Below, piece after piece: positions 28,155 to 36,647 of a stretch of DNA of 64,000 nucleotides. The DNA comes from Streptomyces sp. HUAS 15-9 (lineage in GTDB: Bacteria; Actinomycetota; Actinomycetes; Streptomycetales; Streptomycetaceae), in NCBI RefSeq assembly GCF_025642155.1, contig NZ_CP106798.1, positions 4,340,001 to 4,404,000 on the forward strand, in the 5' to 3' direction. The translations under genes and the position numbers were made by a program. Position 1 is the stretch's first letter. Every line of letters begins with the position of its first letter. The notes beneath the pieces are model-generated. The model ran no database searches, was not told the origin of the DNA, and saw only the letters and a list, made by a program, of their open reading frames with translations.

Positions 28155-29540
28155 CTAGCCGATCCCGCGCCACCCCTCCGGATCCACCCCACCGGGCACC
28201 GGAGCCCCCTCCTCGTACGGCTGCCGCGTGAACACGAACGACCCGAGGTCGAGATGGCTCTCCGCCCCGTCCGGGCGCCGTAGGGGCCGCAGAAGCTCTC
28301 CGGCGTAGTAGCCCTCCAGGCCCGTCCAAGTGCCGTCGCCGTTGGCCCGGAAGCGTGACCGTCGGCCGTTGTCGGACAGCGGCCCGAGCGAAATGAGCCC
28401 ATCAGCCGTCACCCGCAGGGCGAAGGCCTGCGTGCCCCAGTACCACTGGCCCGCCAACTCCACCACGGACGGGTCGGCTTCTCTCAACGGCCGCCACGGC
28501 TCCGGGATCCGTGGCTCGGCCTCGGCGACGATGCGGACGAGATCGGCACCCACCGCGGACAGCACCGGGCCGGAGGTGCAGTTCGCCAGCACCACGGCCG
28601 CGACATCGTCCGCCACGCTGATCATGAGGTTCGCCAGGAAGCCCGGCAGCGAACCCGAGTGCCCCACCAGCAGCCGCCCGTGGCGGTGCTGGATCTGCAG
28701 GCCGAGTCCGTAGGCGGCGCCGTCCGCCACATCCGCGGCCTCGGCGGGTGCGGCCGGCATACGCATCTCCCGTACGGACTCGGCGCTCAGCACCCGGTCG
28801 TCCCCCGCGGCCAGGAAGGCGGCGAACCGCGCCAGGTCGCCCGAGGTGGACCAGAGCTGTCCAGCCGGAGCCATTCTCCCGAGATCCTCGGCGGGCTCAG
28901 GAAGCAGCACATCGGCCCACGGATGCACGGCCCAGCCACCCGCATACGGCGCCTGGGGCTGCACACTTGTCCGGCTCAGGCCCAGAGGTTCGAGGATCTC
29001 GCGCCGCAGGACGTCCTCCCAGGGAGCGCCCCTCAGCTCCTCCACCAGCGCGCCCAGCAGCGTGTAGCCGGGGTTCGAGTAGTGGTGACGGCGGCCGACG
29101 GGGTGCAGGAAGGGCTGCTCACCGAGCACGTCGGCGAGTTCGGGGCGCAGCGACCCGGGTGTGCGCTCCCACCACGGCCCGGGCGACTCCGCGGCCAGCC
29201 CGCCGGTGTGGGCGAGCAGTTCGGCCACGGTGGCCTCCCCCACGCCGGTGCCCGGCAGATGCTTCTCGAGGGGGTCACCGAGGTCGAGCAGTCCCTCGTC
29301 GCGCAGCCGCAGCACGAGGACGGCGGTGAAGGTCTTGGTGATCGAGCCGATCCGGTACTGCACGTTCTCGTCCGGGGCGTGCCCGTCCACCGAGGTCCGC
29401 GCACCGTGCCACACGGCCCTGCCGTCCCTCACCACAGCCGCCACCAGCGACGGCGCCCGCCCTTCCGCCTGTGCCTCGGCGATCCGGTGCAGCAGCGCTC
29501 GTCGCGTACCGGGGAGCAGCTCTTCCTGCGATGTCGTCAT
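28155..29540 (-). CDS. serine hydrolase, beta-lactamase/DD-peptidase-like (class C fold)
   Basis: 461 residues. The SxxK motif is S-I-T-K in RIGSITKTF (about residue 90), the YxN motif is YSNPGY (about 150), and LLVGHSGSLPGF (about 305) takes the place of the HxG/KTG motif. An N-terminal catalytic domain of about 340 residues is followed by a beta-rich C-terminal domain of about 110 residues. No signal peptide is present, so it is probably a cytosolic esterase or peptidase rather than a resistance enzyme. The ATG start is at 29540. It ends 12 bp from the parS-terminator palindrome. Confidence 0.82.
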   Translation of the reverse strand: MTTSQEELLPGTRRALLHRIAEAQAEGRAPSLVAAVVRDGRAVWHGARTSVDGHAPDENVQYRIGSITKTFTAVLVLRLRDEGLLDLGDPLEKHLPGTGVGEATVAELLAHTGGLAAESPGPWWERTPGSLRPELADVLGEQPFLHPVGRRHHYSNPGYTLLGALVEELRGAPWEDVLRREILEPLGLSRTSVQPQAPYAGGWAVHPWADVLLPEPAEDLGRMAPAGQLWSTSGDLARFAAFLAAGDDRVLSAESVREMRMPAAPAEAADVADGAAYGLGLQIQHRHGRLLVGHSGSLPGFLANLMISVADDVAAVVLANCTSGPVLSAVGADLVRIVAEAEPRIPEPWRPLREADPSVVELAGQWYWGTQAFALRVTADGLISLGPLSDNGRRSRFRANGDGTWTGLEGYYAGELLRPLRRPDGAESHLDLGSFVFTRQPYEEGAPVPGGVDPEGWRGIG

Positions 29541-29584
29541 GAGCCCAGTCCATCCGGTGCGGCGCTGTGCGTCGAGTTCATTTC

Positions 29585-31063
29585 TCAGGTCTGGGCCATG
29601 TCGACGAACCGCGAGTAGTGACCCTGGAAGGCCACCGTGATCGTCGCGGTCGGGCCGTTACGGTGCTTGGCGACGATCAGGTCGGCCTCGCCCGCGCGCG
29701 GGGACTCCTTCTCGTACGCGTCCTCGCGGTGCAGCAGGATGACCATGTCGGCGTCCTGCTCGATGGAGCCGGACTCACGCAGGTCGGAGACCATCGGCTT
29801 CTTGTCGGTGCGCTGTTCGGGGCCACGGTTCAGCTGGGAGAGCGCGATGACCGGGACCTCCAGCTCCTTGGCGAGGAGCTTGAGGTTACGGGACATGTCC
29901 GAGACCTCCTGCTGACGGCTCTCGGCACGCTTGGAGCCGCCGGACTGCATCAGCTGGAGGTAGTCGATGACGACGAGTTTGAGGTCGTTGCGCTGTTTCA
30001 GACGGCGGCACTTGGCGCGGATCTCCATCATCGACAGGTTCGGGGAGTCGTCGATGTAGAGGGGGGCCGCGGAGACGTCCGGCATACGGCGGGCCAGTCG
30101 TGTCCAGTCCTCGTCGGTCATGGTGCCCGAGCGCATGTGGTGCAGGGCGACACGGGCCTCGGCGGACAGCAGACGCATCGCGATCTCGTTGCGGCCCATT
30201 TCGAGCGAGAAGATGACGCTCGGCAGGTTGTGCTTGATCGAGGCGGCTCGGGCGAAGTCCAGCGCGAGCGTCGACTTACCCATGGCGGGGCGGGCCGCGA
30301 TGACGATCATCTGGCCCGGGTGCAGCCCGTTCGTCAGCGAGTCGAAGTCCGTGAAGCCGGTGGGCACACCGGTCATCTCACCGCTGCGCGAGCCGATGGC
30401 CTCGATCTCGTCGAGGGCACCCTCCATGATGTCGCCGAGGGGCAGGTAGTCCTCGCTGGTGCGCTGCTCGGTGACGGCGTAGATCTCGGCCTGGGCGCGG
30501 TTGACGATCTCGTCGACATCGTCGTCGGCCGCGTATCCCATCTGGGTGATGCGAGTGCCGGCCTCGACCAGGCGGCGCAGTACGGCCCGCTCGTGGACGA
30601 TCTCCGCGTAGTACTCGGCGTTGGCCGCCGTCGGCACGGTCTGGACGAGCGTGTGCAGATACGAGGCGCCGCCGACCTTGTTGATCTCGCCGCGCTTGGT
30701 GAGTTCGGCGGCGATCGTGATGGGGTCGGCCGGCTCGCCCTTGGCATAGACGTCGAGGATCGCGGTGTAGATCGTCTCGTGGGCGGGCTTGTAGAAGTCA
30801 TGGCCCTTGAGGACCTCGACGACGTCCGCGATGGCGTCCTTGGACAGCAGCATGCCGCCGAGGACGGACTGCTCGGCGTCGAGATCCTGTGGCGGCACCC
30901 GCTCGAAGGCCGAGCCGCCGCCGTCCCACTCGCCGTTCTCCCGGCCCCGGTCGTGCTGCTCGTCACGGCTCCGGCCGCCGTCCCCGCGCCGACGGGAGGC
31001 CGGCAGACGATCACTGGGACCGCTGTCGGCCCACGGGTCGTCCAAGGGCTCGGAAATGCTCAC
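29585..31063 (-). CDS. dnaB: replicative DNA helicase
   Basis: 492 residues. The N-terminal DnaB domain (about 48-160: PPQDLDAEQSVLGGMLL...) is followed by the RecA-like ATPase with Walker A ARPAMGKST (about 256-264), Walker B LVVIDYLQLM, and QLNRGPEQR. DnaB is the hexameric helicase at the fork. The first 45 residues are a charged disordered extension seen in Streptomyces. The GTG at 31063 has GGAGGTGG 7 nt upstream; the longer frame to 31372 is rejected. No intein. It runs with the fork and has a DnaA-box cluster upstream. Confidence 0.97.
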   Translation of the reverse strand: MSISEPLDDPWADSGPSDRLPASRRRGDGGRSRDEQHDRGRENGEWDGGGSAFERVPPQDLDAEQSVLGGMLLSKDAIADVVEVLKGHDFYKPAHETIYTAILDVYAKGEPADPITIAAELTKRGEINKVGGASYLHTLVQTVPTAANAEYYAEIVHERAVLRRLVEAGTRITQMGYAADDDVDEIVNRAQAEIYAVTEQRTSEDYLPLGDIMEGALDEIEAIGSRSGEMTGVPTGFTDFDSLTNGLHPGQMIVIAARPAMGKSTLALDFARAASIKHNLPSVIFSLEMGRNEIAMRLLSAEARVALHHMRSGTMTDEDWTRLARRMPDVSAAPLYIDDSPNLSMMEIRAKCRRLKQRNDLKLVVIDYLQLMQSGGSKRAESRQQEVSDMSRNLKLLAKELEVPVIALSQLNRGPEQRTDKKPMVSDLRESGSIEQDADMVILLHREDAYEKESPRAGEADLIVAKHRNGPTATITVAFQGHYSRFVDMAQT

Positions 31064-31522
31064 CGAGCCACCTCCTCCCGTCCGCCCAGCGGACCTCGCC
31101 GTGCCCCTCATTTCTACGGCACGACACTGACAGTTGAGAGGCCCAACTCCGGTTCCGTCGCGTCGGATTTGTGACGTTTCCGAGGTCGGCGGACCGAGCG
31201 GGCGCCGGACCACGTTAGGCCTGTCGGCACCGTCAGCCAATCTGGTTATCCACAGGCCATGTGGACGACGGCCCGGATGCTGTGGAGAAACTGGCAAAAC
31301 CTGTGCACGACCCGGTGGACAGCCCTGTGAACAAGCCCTCGATCCCCCTAGAGAAATCGCTCTGACCTGCAAGGTTGTCGTCCACCGGCTGTGCAGAAGA
31401 AAAACTTCTCCGGTCGGATCAAGATCGGTTCGAACGGTGCGCGAGCCTACGCGACGTCAGACGGGAGGTAAGGACTGGAAAGCATTTGCACCTCTTACCT
31501 GTGGACGATTAGATTAGTGCCC
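31064..31522. promoter_or_regulatory. dnaB / MATE divergent region with DnaA-box cluster
   Basis: 459 bp without a gene. It holds four boxes that fit the Streptomyces DnaA consensus: TTATCCACA at 31246-31254 (plus), TCGTCCACA at 31260-31268 (minus), TTCTCCACA at 31281-31289 (minus) and TCGTCCACA at 31500-31508 (minus). Five one-mismatch boxes lie between them (31302, 31314, 31326, 31378, 31390). The last full box is 14 bp before the MATE ATG. This is not oriC, which lies beyond the right edge. Confidence 0.75.
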
Positions 31523-32860
31523 ATGCCACTGGCTCCCGCGACCCCCAGGCCCACCCGACGGCGGCACGACCGCGAGATCGTCGCGCTGGCCGTCCCGGCC
31601 TTCGGCGCACTCGTCGCCGAGCCGCTGTTCGTCATGGCCGACAGTGCGATCGTCGGCCATCTCGGCACCGCCCAGCTCGCCGGCCTCGGTGTGGCCTCGG
31701 CCCTCCTCACAACCGCCGTGAGCGTCTTCGTCTTCCTCGCCTACGCCACCACGGCCGCCGTCGCGCGCCGCGTCGGCGCGGGCGACCTCCAGGCGGCCAT
31801 ACGCCAGGGCATGGACGGCATCTGGCTGGCGCTCCTGCTCGGAGCCGCAGTCATCGCCGCCGTCCTGCCCCTGGCGCCCGGTCTCGTGTCCCTCTTCGGC
31901 GCATCGCACACCGCCGCTCCCTACGCGACGACCTATCTGCGCATCTCGGCCCTGGGCATCCCCGCGATGCTGGTCGTGCTCGCCTCGACCGGGGTGCTGC
32001 GCGGGCTCCAGGACACCCGGACCCCGCTGTATGTCGCCGTCGCGGGCTTCGTCGCCAATGCCGTCCTCAACGTCGGACTCGTCTACGGCGTCGGACTCGG
32101 CATCGCCGGCTCCGCCTGGGGAACCGTCATCGCCCAGTGCGGCATGGCGATGGTCTATCTCGCCGTGGTGGTCCGGGGCGCCCGTAAGCACGGAGCGTCC
32201 CTGCGCCCCGATGCCGCGGGCATCAGAGCCTCCGCACAGGCCGGTGCCCCCTTGCTCGTCCGTACGCTGTCGCTGCGGGCGATTCTTATGATCGCCACGG
32301 CCGTCGCGGCCCGCCTCAGTGACGCCGACATGGCCGCCCACCAGATCATCCTGTCCCTGTGGAGCCTGCTGGCCTTCGCTCTCGACGCCATCGCGATCGC
32401 GGGTCAGGCCATCATCGGGCGCTGTCTCGGCGCCGATGACGCCCAGGGCGCCCGAGAGGCGTCCCGCCGCATGGTCCAGTGGGGCATCACCACCGGTGTC
32501 GTACTGGGCCTGCTCGTGGTGGCCGCCCGGCCGCTGTTCCTCCCGTTGTTCACCAGCGACTCCGTGGTGAAGGGCGCGGCGCTGCCCGCACTGCTGATGG
32601 TGGCCCTCTCCCAGCCCGTCTGCGGGATCGTCTTCGTCCTGGACGGTGTCCTGATGGGCGCCGGGGACGGGCCCTATCTGGCCTGGGCCATGGTGGTGAC
32701 CTTGGCGGTGTTCACCCCGGCCGCGCTGCTCGTCCCCGCGCTGGGCGGTGGCCTCACCGCACTCTGGGCGGCCATGACGCTCATGATGACGGTCAGGATG
32801 CTGACCCTCTGGCTGCGCGCCCGTTCGGGCCGGTGGATCGTGACGGGTGCGACGCGCTGA
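31523..32860 (+). CDS. MATE family (DinF-like) efflux transporter
   Basis: 445 residues and 12 hydrophobic segments. DREIVALAVPAFGALVAEPLFVMADSAIVGHLG at the N-terminus and the AHQI motif (DMAAHQIILSLWSL) mid-protein define the DinF-like MATE group, Na+ or H+ driven exporters. The start is at ATG 31523 (or GTG 31517). No ribosome site is visible, and a TAGATT hexamer lies 7 bp upstream of the ATG, so the transcript may be leaderless. A DnaA box overlaps the presumed promoter. A perfect parS begins 2 bp after the stop. Confidence 0.85.
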   Translation: MPLAPATPRPTRRRHDREIVALAVPAFGALVAEPLFVMADSAIVGHLGTAQLAGLGVASALLTTAVSVFVFLAYATTAAVARRVGAGDLQAAIRQGMDGIWLALLLGAAVIAAVLPLAPGLVSLFGASHTAAPYATTYLRISALGIPAMLVVLASTGVLRGLQDTRTPLYVAVAGFVANAVLNVGLVYGVGLGIAGSAWGTVIAQCGMAMVYLAVVVRGARKHGASLRPDAAGIRASAQAGAPLLVRTLSLRAILMIATAVAARLSDADMAAHQIILSLWSLLAFALDAIAIAGQAIIGRCLGADDAQGAREASRRMVQWGITTGVVLGLLVVAARPLFLPLFTSDSVVKGAALPALLMVALSQPVCGIVFVLDGVLMGAGDGPYLAWAMVVTLAVFTPAALLVPALGGGLTALWAAMTLMMTVRMLTLWLRARSGRWIVTGATR

Positions 32861-32862
32861 CC

Positions 32863-32876
32863 GTTTCACGTGAAAC
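32863..32876. other. parS site, perfect GTTTCACGTGAAAC
   Basis: Exact ParB site 2 bp after the MATE stop codon, in the convergent gap before the rplI terminator. Confidence 0.95.
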
Positions 32877-32921
32877 ATGCAGCGCCCGGCACGCAGCCGT
32901 GCCGACACCGCACGCGAAGGA

Positions 32922-32953
32922 AGAGGGGCCGCCCCGTAGGAGGCGGCCCCTCT
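32922..32953. terminator. terminator of the rpsF-ssb-rpsR-rplI operon
   Basis: A perfect 12-bp inverted repeat (32922-32933 with 32942-32953) with an 8-nt loop, between convergent rplI and the MATE gene. Confidence 0.75.
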
Positions 32954-32977
32954 CAGCTGATCAAGCTGAGCGCAGCG

Positions 32978-33424
32978 TCACGCCGCGACGACCTCGATGC
33001 TGACCTTGGCGGCAACCTCGGGGTGCAGACGCACGGACGTCTCGTGCGCGCCCAGCGTCTTGATCGGCGCGCCGAGCTCGATGCGGCGCTTGTCGACCTC
33101 GGGGCCACCGGAAGCCTTGATCGCGGAAGCGATGTCGGCCGGGGTGACGGAACCGAAGAGACGACCGGCGTCGCCGGAGCGGACGGCCAGACGGACCTTG
33201 ACACCCTCGAGCTGGGCCTTCACAGCGTTGGCCTGCTCGATGGTCTGGATCTCGTGGATCTTGCGGGCGCGGCGGATCTGCGCCACGTCCTGCTCGCCAC
33301 CCTTGGTCCAGCGGATAGCGAACTTCCGCGGGATGAGGTAGTTGCGAGCGTAACCGTCCTTGACGTCGACGACGTCGCCGGCGGCGCCGAGGCCGGAGAC
33401 CTCGTGGGTGAGGATGATCTTCAT
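32978..33424 (-). CDS. rplI: 50S ribosomal protein L9
   Basis: 148 residues, the normal L9 length. It opens [36 protein letters not shown], the conserved L9 N-terminal domain that binds 23S rRNA; a long connecting helix and the C-terminal domain ([14 protein letters not shown]) follow. Last gene of rpsF-ssb-rpsR-rplI, 18 bp after rpsR. Confidence 0.97.
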   Translation of the reverse strand: MKIILTHEVSGLGAAGDVVDVKDGYARNYLIPRKFAIRWTKGGEQDVAQIRRARKIHEIQTIEQANAVKAQLEGVKVRLAVRSGDAGRLFGSVTPADIASAIKASGGPEVDKRRIELGAPIKTLGAHETSVRLHPEVAAKVSIEVVAA

Positions 33425-33442
33425 GTGTCGGTCACCCTTCCC

Positions 33443-33679
33443 TTATCGCGCGGTGGACGTGTAGGGCAGCAGCGCCATCTCACGGCTGTTCTTGACGGCC
33501 GTGGCGACGTCACGCTGGTGCTGCGTGCAGTTGCCGGTCACGCGGCGGGCACGGATCTTGCCGCGGTCGGAAATGAACTTCCGCAGCATGTTCGTGTCCT
33601 TGTAGTCCACGTACGTGACCTTGTCCTTGCAGAAAGCGCAGACCTTCTTCTTCGGCTTGCGCACAGGCGGCTTCGCCAT
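33443..33679 (-). CDS. rpsR: 30S ribosomal protein S18, zinc-binding (C+) form
   Basis: 78 residues. The core ([37 protein letters not shown]) is S18. C14-A-F-C17 near the N-terminus with Cys/His in GNCTQH makes this the zinc-ribbon C+ paralogue. Streptomyces usually keep a C- copy elsewhere that Zur turns on when zinc is scarce; this operon copy is then the zinc-replete form. It sits between ssb and rplI. Confidence 0.95.
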   Translation of the reverse strand: MAKPPVRKPKKKVCAFCKDKVTYVDYKDTNMLRKFISDRGKIRARRVTGNCTQHQRDVATAVKNSREMALLPYTSTAR

Positions 33680-33736
33680 GGTGTTTCTCCTGTGTGATCA
33701 AGAAGTTTGGGTACGACCCGCCCTCGGTCCGAAGAC

Positions 33737-34318
33737 CTAGAAGGGGGGCTCGTCCGAGTAGCCGCCACCGCCGCCGCCGGAGTTTCCACCCCAGCCGCCG
33801 CCACCCTGGCTGCCACCGGCGGGAGCGCCGGTCGCCCACGGGTCGTCGGCAGGAGCGCCGCCGCCCTGCTGGCCGCCGCCGGAGTTTCCACCCCAGCCGC
33901 CGCCACTCTGGCCGCCACCGCCGCCGTAACCGCCCTGGCCACCGCGAGCGCCACCGGAGGTCTTGGTGACCTTGGCCGTGGCGTTGCGCAGGCTGGCGCC
34001 GACTTCCTCGACGTCCAGTTCGTAGACCGTGCGCTTGACGCCCTCACGGTCCTCGTAGGACCGCTGCTTCAGTCGGCCCTGCACGATGACGCGCATGCCT
34101 CGCTGGAGCGACTCGGCGACGTTCTCCGCCGCCTGACGCCAGACCGAGCAGGTCAGGAAGAGGCTTTCGCCGTCCTTCCACTCGTTCGTCTGACGGTCGA
34201 AGGTGCGGGGAGTGGACGCGACGCGGAACTTCGCGACCGCCGCACCGGACGGGGTGAAGCGCAGCTCGGGGTCGTCGACAAGATTGCCGACGACCGTGAT
34301 GACGGTCTCGCCTGCCAT
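33737..34318 (-). CDS. ssb: single-stranded DNA-binding protein
   Basis: 193 residues. The OB fold occupies about 1-110 ([38 protein letters not shown]...). A Gly/Gln-rich flexible tail follows, ending in the acidic tip DEPPF that recruits partner proteins. The tail contains two copies of [11 protein letters not shown] encoded by a perfect 35-bp direct repeat (33770-33804 and 33872-33906). Position between rpsF and rpsR marks it as the essential SsbA-type copy. Confidence 0.96.
   Translation of the reverse strand: MAGETVITVVGNLVDDPELRFTPSGAAVAKFRVASTPRTFDRQTNEWKDGESLFLTCSVWRQAAENVAESLQRGMRVIVQGRLKQRSYEDREGVKRTVYELDVEEVGASLRNATAKVTKTSGGARGGQGGYGGGGGQSGGGWGGNSGGGQQGGGAPADDPWATGAPAGGSQGGGGWGGNSGGGGGGYSDEPPF
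33770..33906. repeat. 35-bp direct repeat inside the ssb tail
   Basis: Identical 35-bp copies at 33770-33804 and 33872-33906, 102 bp apart and in frame, each encoding a [11 protein letters not shown] unit. Recombination between them would delete 34 codons without a frameshift, so the tail length can vary. Confidence 0.8.
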
Positions 34319-34395
34319 GGGGAACCTCTCGGCGGGTTTGCTCTGGCTGCTTGGTTGCTGCTACTCGAATTCCGAGATCAGCTGAGCGGGAGGGC

Positions 34396-34686
34396 TCAGT
34401 GGGTCTCGGGGCGGAGGACCTTGGTCCGGAGGACCGACTCGTTCAGGTTCATCTGGCGGTCGAGCTCCTTGACGACCGCAGGCTCGGCCTGCAGGTCGAT
34501 GACCGAGTAGATGCCCTCGGGCTTCTTCTTGATCTCGTACGCGAGACGACGACGGCCCCAGGTGTCGACCTTCTCCACCTTGCCGTTGCCCTCACGGACG
34601 ACGGAGAGGAAGTTCTCGATCAGGGGGGCGACAGCGCGCTCCTCCAGATCGGGGTCGAGGATGACCATCACCTCGTAGTGACGCAT
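34396..34686 (-). CDS. rpsF: 30S ribosomal protein S6
   Basis: 96 residues, standard S6 length: [67 protein letters not shown]6 pairs with S18 on 16S rRNA. The ATG at 34686 has AAAGGAGGTGG 7 nt upstream, a very strong ribosome site. First gene of the operon; the ssb gap is 77 bp. The 5' leader contains hairpins that may form the S6:S18 autoregulatory element. Confidence 0.97.
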   Translation of the reverse strand: MRHYEVMVILDPDLEERAVAPLIENFLSVVREGNGKVEKVDTWGRRRLAYEIKKKPEGIYSVIDLQAEPAVVKELDRQMNLNESVLRTKVLRPETH

Positions 34687-34706
34687 GTGGAACCCACCTC
34701 CTTTGG

Positions 34707-34817
34707 ACTCAGCGGCCACGGTCGTTCCGTGGCAGGAGGGTTGTGATGCGTACGCAACAGTGTCTGTCAGTAAAACAGCCGCCACTGACAATCGGAGGCT
34801 CCCGCCGGGAGCCTCCG
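34707..34817 (-). promoter_or_regulatory. rpsF leader with hairpins (candidate S6:S18 control element)
   Basis: Reading the minus strand, GCCACGG and CCGTGGC (loop AACGA; about 34715-34733) form a stem that ends in CCGCTGAG, just before the ribosome site. Upstream is an 11-bp stem with a 3-nt loop (34793-34817), and the inverted repeat TGTCAGT (34765-34771)/ACTGACA (34784-34790) lies between them. Many bacteria have an S6:S18-binding leader with conserved CCG bases; the fit here is suggestive only. Confidence 0.35.
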
Positions 34818-34962
34818 CGGTGGCCTGGGCAGACACCGGTGCAGACGGTACAGAGTACCCGCACACCGGCTTCCGGTTGAAATCCGGCCGGGGGGACCGC
34901 CAATCTGTACACGTCGGGTGTGTATGGCGCTACGATGCGCCGCCTTCCGCAGGAGGTGCCCC

Positions 34963-35277
34963 ATGGCACAGCAGGTATTGCGACCCAACACCGCCGGATC
35001 CTTCCTCGCGACGGACGGCAAACCTCATCCCCTCCAGGACGCGCTGACCGTGGTGACGCTGGTCCTGGGTGTGACGTCCTTCGTCACGGCGATGTTCGAC
35101 AACCTCCACCTGATCAGCTCCTGGACGGGCCTGGTGGGGATCATCACCGGCGCCTACGGCCAGTGGATCTCGGAGACCACACGTGAGCGCCTCGGTCTGA
35201 TCCTGGGTCTCGGTGCCTCGGCCGTCGGTTTCTACCTGGGAATGGCGCACGGCGGACTGTTCGGCGGGCTCGGATGA
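34963..35277 (+). CDS. small membrane protein of unknown function
   Basis: 104 residues with three hydrophobic segments (about 27-46, 50-70, 80-100: LTVVTLVLGVTSFVTAMF, WTGLVGIITGAYGQW, LGLILGLGASAVGFYLGMA). The start at 34963 is fixed by the ribosome site AGGAGG 8 nt upstream. TACGAT at 34930-34935 may be its -10 box. Conserved next to rpsF in Streptomyces. No function known. Confidence 0.75.
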   Translation: MAQQVLRPNTAGSFLATDGKPHPLQDALTVVTLVLGVTSFVTAMFDNLHLISSWTGLVGIITGAYGQWISETTRERLGLILGLGASAVGFYLGMAHGGLFGGLG

Positions 35278-35460
35278 CCGTCCGGACGCCGTTCCTCGAA
35301 CATCCGTAGAACATCCCTGACCACCCTCGGCGCGCGACAGGCCGGGGCGAAGGACCCGTGCGCCCAGTCGGGGCGCCCGCAAGGCGCAGTAGGCTTCGGC
35401 GCGAGAGCCGGAGCCCCTGTACCCATGGGGAGACACACCAGCCCGAGGAGCGCCCCCGAC

Positions 35461-36582
35461 ATGAGCCTGACCCTGAGGACCATCAGCCGCGAACAGCATC
35501 TGGCATACATCCAGAGCCTGCCGGCGGCGAGCCACATGCAGGTCCCGGCCTGGGCCGATGTCAAGGCGGAGTGGCGGTCCGAGAGCCTCGGCTGGTTCGA
35601 CGACCGCACCGGCGAGATGGTCGGCACGGGTCTGGTCCTCTACCGCCAGCTGCCCAAGATCAAGCGCTACCTCGCCTACCTTCCCGAGGGGCCGGTCATC
35701 AACTGGTTCGCGCCGAATCTGGACGACTGGATCCAGCCGATGCTGGCCCACCTCAAGCAGCAGGGCGCCTTCTCCGTGAAGATGGGCCCGCCGGTGATCA
35801 TCCGGCGCTGGGAGGCCCCTTCCATCAAGCAGGGCATCCAGGACCCGGACGTGAAGCGCCTGCGTGACATCGAGGCCGACTTCATCGAGCCGCGCGCTTT
35901 CGAGGTGGCCGACAAGCTGCGCCGTATGGGCTGGCAGCAGGGCGAGGACGGCGGGGCCGGCTTCGGGGACGTCCAGCCGCGTTACGTCTACCAGGTGCCG
36001 CTGGCCAACCGCTCCCTGGAAGAGGTCCACAAGAACTTCAACCAGCTGTGGCGCCGCAACATCAAGAAGGCGGAGAAGGCCGGCGTCGAGGTCGTCCAGG
36101 GTGGCTACCAGGACCTCGAGGAGTGGCAGCGGCTGTACGAGATCACGGCCGTGCGCGACCACTTCCGGCCCCGCCCGCTGTCGTACTTCCAGCGCATGTG
36201 GACGGCCCTCAACAGCGAGGACCCCAACCGCATGCGGCTCTACTTCGCCCGCCACAACGGCGTGAACCTCTCCGCGGCGACCATGCTGATCGTCGGCGGG
36301 CACGTCTGGTACTCCTACGGCGCCTCCGACAACATCGGCCGTGAGGTCCGGCCGTCGAACGCGATGCAGTGGCGGATGCTGCGCGACGCCTACGCGCTCG
36401 GCGCGACGGTCTACGACCTGCGCGGCATCTCCGACTCGCTGGACGAGACCGACCACCTCTTCGGCCTGATCCAGTTCAAGGTGGGCACCGGCGGGCAGGC
36501 CGCCGAATACCTCGGCGAATGGGACTTCCCGCTGAACAAGCTGCTCCACAAGGCTCTCGACATCTACATGTCACGTCGCTGA
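35461..36582 (+). CDS. femX: FemX-like aminoacyltransferase for peptidoglycan branch formation
   Basis: 373 residues, a FemABX peptidyltransferase (two GNAT-like halves). Seen: HMQVPAWADVKAEWRSE, VYQVPLANRSLEEVHKNFNQLWRRNIKKAEKAGVEV, and MRLYFARHNGVNLSAATMLIVGGHVWYSYGASD. Fem enzymes transfer an amino acid from aminoacyl-tRNA to the stem peptide of lipid-linked precursor in the cytoplasm. In S. coelicolor the Fem protein of this locus is FemX, which adds the single Gly branch to ordinary D-Ala-ending precursors. The ATG at 35461 follows GAGG at 14 nt. The alanine-racemase-like gene follows at 65 bp. Confidence 0.9.
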   Translation: MSLTLRTISREQHLAYIQSLPAASHMQVPAWADVKAEWRSESLGWFDDRTGEMVGTGLVLYRQLPKIKRYLAYLPEGPVINWFAPNLDDWIQPMLAHLKQQGAFSVKMGPPVIIRRWEAPSIKQGIQDPDVKRLRDIEADFIEPRAFEVADKLRRMGWQQGEDGGAGFGDVQPRYVYQVPLANRSLEEVHKNFNQLWRRNIKKAEKAGVEVVQGGYQDLEEWQRLYEITAVRDHFRPRPLSYFQRMWTALNSEDPNRMRLYFARHNGVNLSAATMLIVGGHVWYSYGASDNIGREVRPSNAMQWRMLRDAYALGATVYDLRGISDSLDETDHLFGLIQFKVGTGGQAAEYLGEWDFPLNKLLHKALDIYMSRR

Positions 36583-36647
36583 TGTCCCGTTCGGTGCTTC
36601 CATACCTCTGACACCCCGCAGCCACGAGAAAGGTTCCAGGTCCGGCC

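Noticed and set aside
31425..31440. GGTTCGAA as a tRNA T-loop
   Set aside because: No acceptor, D or anticodon stems can be drawn around it.
31064..31522. The DnaA-box cluster as oriC
   Set aside because: Streptomyces oriC has about 19 boxes between dnaA and dnaN; those genes are not here, and yidC-yidD at the right edge place oriC beyond 64000.
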